In this document: positions 58,445-64,000 of the stretch, in pieces
Position numbering within the stretch: position 1 is the stretch's first letter
Layout: every line of letters begins with the position of its first letter
Assembly: GCA_035525365.1 (NCBI GenBank)
Contig: DATLEK010000115.1
Span: 8,245-72,244 of the forward strand
Length of the DNA stretch: 64,000 nucleotides
Reading direction: 5' to 3'
DNA from: GCA-2861595 sp035525365
Lineage (GTDB): Bacteria; Actinomycetota; Acidimicrobiia; Acidimicrobiales; GCA-2861595
Notes under the pieces: generated by a model
Told to the model about the DNA's origin: nothing
Database searches by the model: none
The model's input: the letters and a program-made list of their open reading frames with translations, nothing else
Made by a program: the position numbers and the translations under genes

Positions 58445-59770
58445 TTACTGCACCCGCCCGACCCCGACCAGATCGCTGCGGTAGATGCTGGCCGTGCGCA
58501 CCGGGGTGCCCGTTTCGGACGCCTCCACCATGCGGCCGTCACCCATGTAGATGCCGACGTGGTGGATGGGCTCGCCGTAGAAGATGAGGTCGCCGAGCTG
58601 GATCTGGTCGACGGCGACGCGCTCCGTGCCGGAGTACTGGGCCCGAGAGGAGTGGGGCAGGGTCTTTCCGGCCGCCTTCCATGCCCACGCCGTCAGGCCC
58701 GAGCAGTCGAAGCTGTCGGGACCGGAAGCCCCCCATTCGTAGGGCTTACCCAGCTGACGCTTGGCTTCGGCCACTGCGGTCTCGGCGCCTGGTGTGGGGC
58801 CACCAGATGGAGCCACCGGCCGGGTGATCGTGGGGGTGGGCGTGACCGCCGTTGGTGTACGGGGAGTCGACGTCGACGACGTGCGCCGCGCCTCCTCCTC
58901 CCGCGCCGCTCGAGCTTGGCGGGCCGCCTCCTCCGCCTTGCGCGCCGCCTCCCGCTCGGCCGCCCGGCGGACCTCTATCAGTGCCCGCGCCCGGCGGGCG
59001 TCCTCCTCGGCCCGGCGCCGGGCCTCGGCCGCCACCAGCTCGGTCAGATCCCCCTGCACCTGCTCGAGGGTCGCCCGGCGGGCTGCCGCGGCCTGGGAGG
59101 CCGCCTTCCGCCTGGCCTCGACGTCGTCGAGGGCCGCTTTCACCGCCCGCTGGGCGACCTCCAGCTCAGCCTGACGCAGGCTCTTCACCTCGCGCGCCGC
59201 CTCCAGGTCGTCCACCGCCCCGCGGTCCTGGCCGACCAGAGCGCCGACGTAGGCCCGCCGCCGGCCCAGCTCATCGGCCGGTCCCTGGGCCACGAGCCCG
59301 ACGGCGGGCACGGTCCCGCCCCGCATGTAGGCGGTGACCGCTCGGAGCTTGAGGCGGGCACGGGCAACTTCCATCCTCTCGACGGTGCCCCGGATCTGGG
59401 ATTCGACCTCGGCCACCTCGGCAGCCAGACGATCGGATCTGAGGCGTGACTCGTTGAGCTCCTCGGCGAGGATGCTCACCTGGCGGCCCTGGGCCTCCAG
59501 CTCCCGCTCGATCCGCTCCGCCTCGGCCCGCTTGTCGGCGATCTGCCCCTCGGGCGCCGCCGGAGCCGGTTGCGCGGCGCGCGCCGCAGGTGTGAGGAGG
59601 AACGTGCCCGCGAGCAGCATGGGAAGCAGGCCCCTGCCCAGGCTCCTCCCCAGGCTTCCGCCCCTCCCCAGGCCGCTCCCCAGGCATTTGCGCGCGATCT
59701 GGTGCGGATAGCGCACCAGATCGCGCCCAAACCGCCCGATGTGCCCGCCAAAACGGTCCGGATCGTGCAC
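58445..59770 (-). CDS. NlpC/P60 peptidoglycan hydrolase with coiled-coil domain
   Basis: The 441-residue protein has an Arg/Gly-rich N-terminus, then a signal-like helix (GLLPMLLAGTFLLTPAARA) at about residues 48-66. A long coiled coil (about 75-280, RIERELEAQGRQVSILAEELNESR...) and a Thr/Pro-rich linker follow. The C-terminal NlpC/P60 domain has YEWGASGPDSFDCSGLTAWAWK (catalytic Cys), HHVGIYMGDGRMVEA (catalytic His) and RTASIYRSDLVGVGRV. It resembles RipA-type endopeptidases that split peptide cross-links at division. GTG 59770 is supported by a TAGCCT box 11 bases upstream; if not used, ATG 59620 is a later choice. Confidence 0.9.
   Translation of the reverse strand: MHDPDRFGGHIGRFGRDLVRYPHQIARKCLGSGLGRGGSLGRSLGRGLLPMLLAGTFLLTPAARAAQPAPAAPEGQIADKRAEAERIERELEAQGRQVSILAEELNESRLRSDRLAAEVAEVESQIRGTVERMEVARARLKLRAVTAYMRGGTVPAVGLVAQGPADELGRRRAYVGALVGQDRGAVDDLEAAREVKSLRQAELEVAQRAVKAALDDVEARRKAASQAAAARRATLEQVQGDLTELVAAEARRRAEEDARRARALIEVRRAAEREAARKAEEAARQARAAREEEARRTSSTSTPRTPTAVTPTPTITRPVAPSGGPTPGAETAVAEAKRQLGKPYEWGASGPDSFDCSGLTAWAWKAAGKTLPHSSRAQYSGTERVAVDQIQLGDLIFYGEPIHHVGIYMGDGRMVEASETGTPVRTASIYRSDLVGVGRVQ
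59692..59726 (+). repeat. Perfect 15-bp inverted repeat within the NlpC/P60 5' coding region
   Basis: Arm GCGCGATCTGGTGCG (59692-59706), loop GATAG, arm CGCACCAGATCGCGC (59712-59726). In the NlpC/P60 frame it covers codons about 15-27, upstream of the signal helix. It may act as an mRNA hairpin or an operator for the nearby divergent promoters. Confidence 0.85.
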
Positions 59771-59781
59771 GATTGAAGGTC

Positions 59782-59791
59782 AGGCTACCGT
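59782..59791. promoter_or_regulatory. Overlapping divergent -10 boxes for NlpC/P60 and fumC
   Basis: On the plus strand TACCGT (59786-59791) lies six bases before GTG 59798 of fumC. On the minus strand TAGCCT (59787-59782) lies 11 bases before GTG 59770. The two boxes share two bases. Confidence 0.4.
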
Positions 59792-59797
59792 GCGCGC

Positions 59798-61195
<1,398 letters not shown>

Positions 61196-61202
61196 GCGCG
61201 GG

Positions 61203-61841
61203 TCAGACGGGGGCGCCGGCGAAGGGCCCCGGATCGCCCGGGCCGGGGATGTTCGGGGGTAGCCAGGCCATGGTCCTGGCCAGGTTGGCCATGATCTGGC
61301 GCCAGGCCAGCGGCTCCCAACCCTCGGACGCACCCACCACGGTGCCGTCGATGCCCAGATGGACCAACGCCGGCAGCCGCTCCAGCCCGAAGCCCTTCAC
61401 GGCGGTGAGGTCGGGATCGCTGAAGGTGAGGATCTTGTCAGCCCACTCTCCGAGCAGGACACGGCACTCGTCCGGTGTGCCCGTGACCAGCCATGCCACC
61501 CGGCAGTCGGCCTGGTCGAAGTTCGACAGGATCCTCGCCGCCGTGGGGACGATCCAGCGGCTCTGGCGGGCGAAGGGGTCGACGGCCACGAACACCAGGT
61601 GAAAGGTGGTGAGCCACTGCCGCACGCTGCGGGCCGGCCCGTTGACGGGGCTCAGCAGCAGGTCCGGTGATGGGTCGACGGCCACAGCCGCAGAACGTAC
61701 TCCGGCATCCCAGGTGCCGTCGTGGAACCGGCTCAAGGGCGGGACACCGCCGGCCGAAACCTGTCGGGCCCCGGGCGGAATGATCGGAACAGCCGACTGG
61801 TTCCGTACTGGTAGATGGGATGTGCAACGCGCTACAGTCAT
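61203..61841 (-). CDS. Thioredoxin-fold-like protein of unknown function
   Basis: The 212-residue product (if ATG 61841 is used; the first 50 residues have weak coding character and a later start is possible). From about residue 50 it runs VDPSPDLLLSPVNGPARSVRQWLTTFHLVFVAVDPFARQSRWIVPTAARIL, TFSDPDLTAVKGFGLERLPALVHLGIDGTVVGASEGWEPLAWRQIM. The cis-Pro-like LPALVHLGIDGTVVG and the general order suggest a thioredoxin/redoxin fold without a CxxC. It is convergent with fumC, seven bases away, and divergent from the sigma factor. Function unknown. Confidence 0.6.
   Translation of the reverse strand: MTVARCTSHLPVRNQSAVPIIPPGARQVSAGGVPPLSRFHDGTWDAGVRSAAVAVDPSPDLLLSPVNGPARSVRQWLTTFHLVFVAVDPFARQSRWIVPTAARILSNFDQADCRVAWLVTGTPDECRVLLGEWADKILTFSDPDLTAVKGFGLERLPALVHLGIDGTVVGASEGWEPLAWRQIMANLARTMAWLPPNIPGPGDPGPFAGAPV
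61833..61838 (+). promoter_or_regulatory. Candidate -10 box for the sigma factor gene
   Basis: TACAGT would give a leader of about 40 bases that contains GGGGAGG, the Shine-Dalgarno sequence of the sigma factor gene. Confidence 0.35.
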
Positions 61842-61885
61842 TAAACACTTAGCGGGTTCACCCGTGGGTGGTTCGGGGAGGATCG

Positions 61886-62827
61886 TTGGCAGTGGTGAGG
61901 TATCGAGGTGAGGGGGCCAAAGATGACGACGGCGTCCATCTCTACCTGCACGACATCGGCCGTCACGCCCTGCTCGACGCGGCCGACGAGGCGCGCCTCG
62001 GTGAGGCCGTAGAGCGGGGCAAGCAGGCCGCGGCCAGGCTCGCTTCCGAGACCAGGATCCGTGCCGCCGAGCGCAGGCGCCTGGAGAGCGACGTGCGTGC
62101 CGGCCAGCAGGCCGCCGCCCGATTCGTCACCGCCAACCTCCGCCTCGTGGTGTCGGTGGCCAAGCGCTACCAGGCCTCCGGACTTCCCCTGCTGGACCTC
62201 ATCCAGGAGGGCAACCTCGGGCTGATCCATGCCGTGGAGAAGTTCGACCACAAGAAGGGCTTCAAGTTCTCCACCTACGCCACCTGGTGGATCCGCCAGG
62301 CCATCAGTCGGGGAGTGGCCAACACGGCCCGCACCATCCGCCTTCCCGTGCACACGGTGGAGCAGGTTCTGGCCATGCGCATGGCCACCATCGCCTTCGA
62401 GGTGGCCAACGGCCGCTCGCCCACGGTGGCCGAGTTGGCGGCAGACCTGTCGCTCTCGGTCGCCAAGGTCGAAGAGCTGCTGCCGCACCTGTCCGACCCC
62501 GTCTCGCTGTCGGAGCCGCGTGGGGAGGAGGGCGACGGGGAGCTGGGCGACACCTGTGAGGACACCGATGCCGCTCCCCCCGAGCAGGTGGTCTTCGCGG
62601 CCATGCTCCCCGCTCAGGTGGCCCAGCTCCTGGCCCGCCTCGACGCCAAGGAGCAGGAGGTGCTCTGCCTGCGCTACGGCCTCGACCGCGGCGAGCCCCG
62701 CACCCTCGGAGAGGTGGCCGACCACTTCGGCGTCTCCAAGGAGCGGATCCGCTACATCGAGTCGAAGGCCATCAACCGTCTACGTGACGTGTCCACCGCG
62801 GCGGCGAGAGATCTAGTTTCCGCCTGA
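61886..62827 (+). CDS. Sigma-70 family RNA polymerase sigma factor (primary-like)
   Basis: The 313-residue factor has regions 1.2 (DGVHLYLHDIGRHALLDAADEARL), 2 (ANLRLVVSVAKRYQASGLPLLDLIQEGNLGLIHAVEKFDHKKGFKFSTYATWWIRQAISRGV), 3 (IRLPVHTVEQV) and 4 (LDAKEQEVLCLRYGLDRGEPRTLGEVADHFGVSKERIRYIESKAINRLR). It resembles HrdB/SigB-like group 1 or 2 factors; the absence of a long N-terminal region 1.1 extension favours group 2. The start is uncertain: TTG 61886 is four bases after GGAGG; GTG 61892, GTG 61895 and GTG 61868 are alternatives. No anti-sigma gene is beside it. Confidence 0.93.
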   Translation: MAVVRYRGEGAKDDDGVHLYLHDIGRHALLDAADEARLGEAVERGKQAAARLASETRIRAAERRRLESDVRAGQQAAARFVTANLRLVVSVAKRYQASGLPLLDLIQEGNLGLIHAVEKFDHKKGFKFSTYATWWIRQAISRGVANTARTIRLPVHTVEQVLAMRMATIAFEVANGRSPTVAELAADLSLSVAKVEELLPHLSDPVSLSEPRGEEGDGELGDTCEDTDAAPPEQVVFAAMLPAQVAQLLARLDAKEQEVLCLRYGLDRGEPRTLGEVADHFGVSKERIRYIESKAINRLRDVSTAAARDLVSA

Positions 62828-62870
62828 GCCGCTCCACCCTCCGCCGCAAAGATTTCCGCCTCCCGGTCCG

Positions 62871-62876
62871 TAGGCT
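62871..62876 (+). promoter_or_regulatory. Leaderless-type -10 box before the GT gene at 62883
   Basis: TAGGCT lies six bases before ATG 62883. Confidence 0.45.
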
Positions 62877-62882
62877 CCGCCG

Positions 62883-63575
62883 ATGAGTCTGCCCCGCCCC
62901 ATCGTCGACGCCGTGATCCCGGCACGGGACGAGGCTCCCACGGTGGCGGCTGTGGTTGCCGCCTGCCTGGGGTGTGCCCACGTCCGGGAGGTGATCGTGG
63001 TGGACGACGGGTCGAGCGACGGCACCGGCGAGCTGGCCGCCGCCGCCGGCGCCAAGGTGGTACGGCGCGAATCGGAGATGAGCGGGTCCAAGGCCCTGGC
63101 CATGGAGGCGGGCGTGGCCATCAGCGACGCCGAGGCCATCCTGTTCGTGGATGCCGACCTGCTCGGGATCACCAGCGGGCACCTCGACGACATCTGCCGG
63201 CCGTACCTGGAGGGCCGGGCCACCATGTCGCTCGGCATCTTCGATTACGGCATCTTGAGCCCGCTGGTGCTGCGCTTCCCGCCCACGACGGGGGAGCGGA
63301 TCGTGCCCCGGTGGGTCTTCGAGGCTGTGCCGGCGTCCAAACGCCGCGGCTACCAGATCGAGATCATGCTCAACGAGGTCGTCACCGAGGCCCGCCTGCC
63401 CATCAGCAGCCGGGTCATGACCGGGGTGACGCACCGGACCAAGCGGGACAAGTTCGGCCGGATGGAGGGGTACCGGCGGACGTGGCGGATGTTCTGGGAC
63501 CTCTGGTCCCTGTGGGGGGTGTGCCGCAAACGCACGTACTGGTTCTACCTGCGCGATCTGACCATCGAGCGTTAG
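62883..63575 (+). CDS. GT2/GpgS-like glycosyltransferase
   Basis: The 230-residue GT-A fold protein shows VDAVIPARDEAPTVAAVVAAC, VREVIVVDDGSSDGTGELA, SGSKALAMEAGVAISDAEAILFVDADLLGI (DxD), and RRGYQIEIMLNEVVTEARLPI. The pattern resembles glucosyl-3-phosphoglycerate synthase and related polyprenyl-phosphate GT2 enzymes, but it is shorter than GpgS (about 320). No membrane helix is seen. The acceptor cannot be predicted. It stands alone after the sigma factor gene with its own -10 box. Confidence 0.8.
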   Translation: MSLPRPIVDAVIPARDEAPTVAAVVAACLGCAHVREVIVVDDGSSDGTGELAAAAGAKVVRRESEMSGSKALAMEAGVAISDAEAILFVDADLLGITSGHLDDICRPYLEGRATMSLGIFDYGILSPLVLRFPPTTGERIVPRWVFEAVPASKRRGYQIEIMLNEVVTEARLPISSRVMTGVTHRTKRDKFGRMEGYRRTWRMFWDLWSLWGVCRKRTYWFYLRDLTIER

Positions 63576-63607
63576 CTCCCATGGCCCCTCCGGCGACTCA
63601 GGTGATG

Positions 63608-63823
63608 TCAGCGGGCGGCGGCACTGCGAGGACGGATGTCCTCGTCGACCTCGACATCCTCCTCATCGAGCCACACCTGCAACGCCTCCCGGGCGTTGGC
63701 TCGCGCCTCATCGAGCGTCTCGCCATACGTGTTGCACCCGACGAGCGTCGGGAACTCAACGAGCCACACGCGGTCCGCATCGTCGTAGGTGATGGTGGCG
63801 CTATGGCCTGAGCCGCTGCTCAC
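63608..63823 (-). CDS. HicB-like antitoxin
   Basis: The 71-residue product starts at GTG 63823. ATITYDDADRVWLVEFPTLVGCNTYGETLDEARANAREALQVWLDE is the HicB partial RNase H-like fold (the E/D-F-P-x-L-x-G-C-x-x-x-G-x-T motif). A C-terminal DNA-binding domain is absent, as in the short HicB forms. An intact hicA toxin gene is not present on either side in the window. The open frame continues upstream to 63967 with a segment that vaguely resembles a decayed HicA. It is convergent with the GT gene. Confidence 0.8.
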   Translation of the reverse strand: MSSGSGHSATITYDDADRVWLVEFPTLVGCNTYGETLDEARANAREALQVWLDEEDVEVDEDIRPRSAAAR

Positions 63824-63967
63824 CTCATCGATGATGCCACACCCCCGCGATAGAAACTTAAGTGAGCGATGTTGCAGAGGAAGCATCATTCGACATGGTT
63901 CGCGATCGTTGTGCCATAAGGGAAAAGGATTTCTCGTCGATCGCCGCAGCCGGGTGATCCCTCGCAT
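63824..63967 (-). pseudogene. Possible decayed hicA remnant
   Basis: Directly upstream of the hicB-like start, the same frame reads ...RMMLPLQHRSLKFLSRGCGIIDEV. This recalls the end of HicA (xVPxHxRxLKxGTLRxIxxQAGI) with an apparent deletion in the GTLR part. The rest of HicA, with its GSH active-site motif, is not recognisable, and the window ends at 64000. The similarity is weak. Confidence 0.2.
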
Positions 63968-64000
63968 AACCCCTGGTGAGGCCCGGTATCCACCACCTTA

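Noticed and set aside
56561..59449. A 962-codon open frame on the plus strand opposite the NHL and NlpC/P60 genes
   Set aside because: It spans two well-supported minus-strand genes and their intergenic gap, and reads the hexamer repeat as Ala-Thr runs; there are no recognisable domains.

Overview
The window is 64 kb of high-GC DNA from an actinobacterium. The conserved order mfd, (PpiC lipoprotein), mazG-type, eno, ftsB/divIC-type, DUF501, ppx is the actinobacterial arrangement, start codons are often GTG or TTG, and many genes seem to be transcribed without a leader (a TANNNT box 6 to 9 bases before the start codon). The lineage could be Acidimicrobiia or a relative; that is inference from gene content, not from a marker-gene comparison.

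Layout. 1-1900: two Tat-exported ferritin-like genes and a tRNA-Gln. 1940-5433: glmU-like (without its acetyltransferase part), prs, rplY/ctc and pth. 5434-7029: a DUF559/AbiEi-type gene bracketed by two copies of a palindrome, plus a 29-bp minisatellite. 7030-17061: the core block mfd, PpiC lipoprotein, YabN/MazG fusion, eno, septum protein, DUF501, exopolyphosphatase. 17076-54680: a large cell-surface polysaccharide region, interrupted at 20.6-22.0 kb by an IS256-family element. 54770-64000: housekeeping and small genes (two GNAT acetyltransferases, an unusual tRNA with anticodon UAA, ArsC-like, NHL-repeat protein, NlpC/P60 hydrolase, fumC, a sigma-70 factor, a glycosyltransferase, and a HicB-like antitoxin at the edge).

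The most interesting part is 25.0-36.5 kb. It encodes glucose-1-phosphate cytidylyltransferase (RfbF), CDP-glucose 4,6-dehydratase (RfbG) and the iron-sulfur 3-dehydrase RfbH/E1, whose diagnostic His and C-X57-C-X1-C-X7-C cysteines are all present. These should lead towards CDP-3,6-dideoxy-hexos-4-ulose. The divergent five-gene operon holds an acylating acetaldehyde dehydrogenase, a 4-hydroxy-2-oxovalerate aldolase, two SDR-type epimerase/reductases and an acetolactate-synthase-like ThDP enzyme. In yersiniose synthesis a ThDP enzyme (YerE) adds a two-carbon unit from pyruvate to this 4-keto sugar. I infer that here the aldolase first makes 4-hydroxy-2-oxopentanoate, and the ThDP enzyme transfers a four-carbon 3-hydroxybutanoyl unit, giving a ten-carbon branched sugar of the erwiniose type. 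I know of no description of such a gene set, but could not search.

The rest of the polysaccharide region has the matching export and assembly machinery: a Wzm/Wzt-type ABC transporter whose ATPase has a C-terminal carbohydrate-binding extension, a Wzx-like flippase, several fused multidomain glycosyltransferases (one with an N-terminal propeller-like repeat domain), three methyltransferases and four large membrane proteins, two of which are a tandem duplicate pair.

Other notable features are a 98-bp tandem duplication at the glmU/prs junction that created a 31-codon reading frame, a three-member family of hairpins with compensatory arm changes, short leader reading frames coupled to rfbF and to a GNAT gene, and a (GGTGGC)11 tract encoding a run of about 23 glycines.
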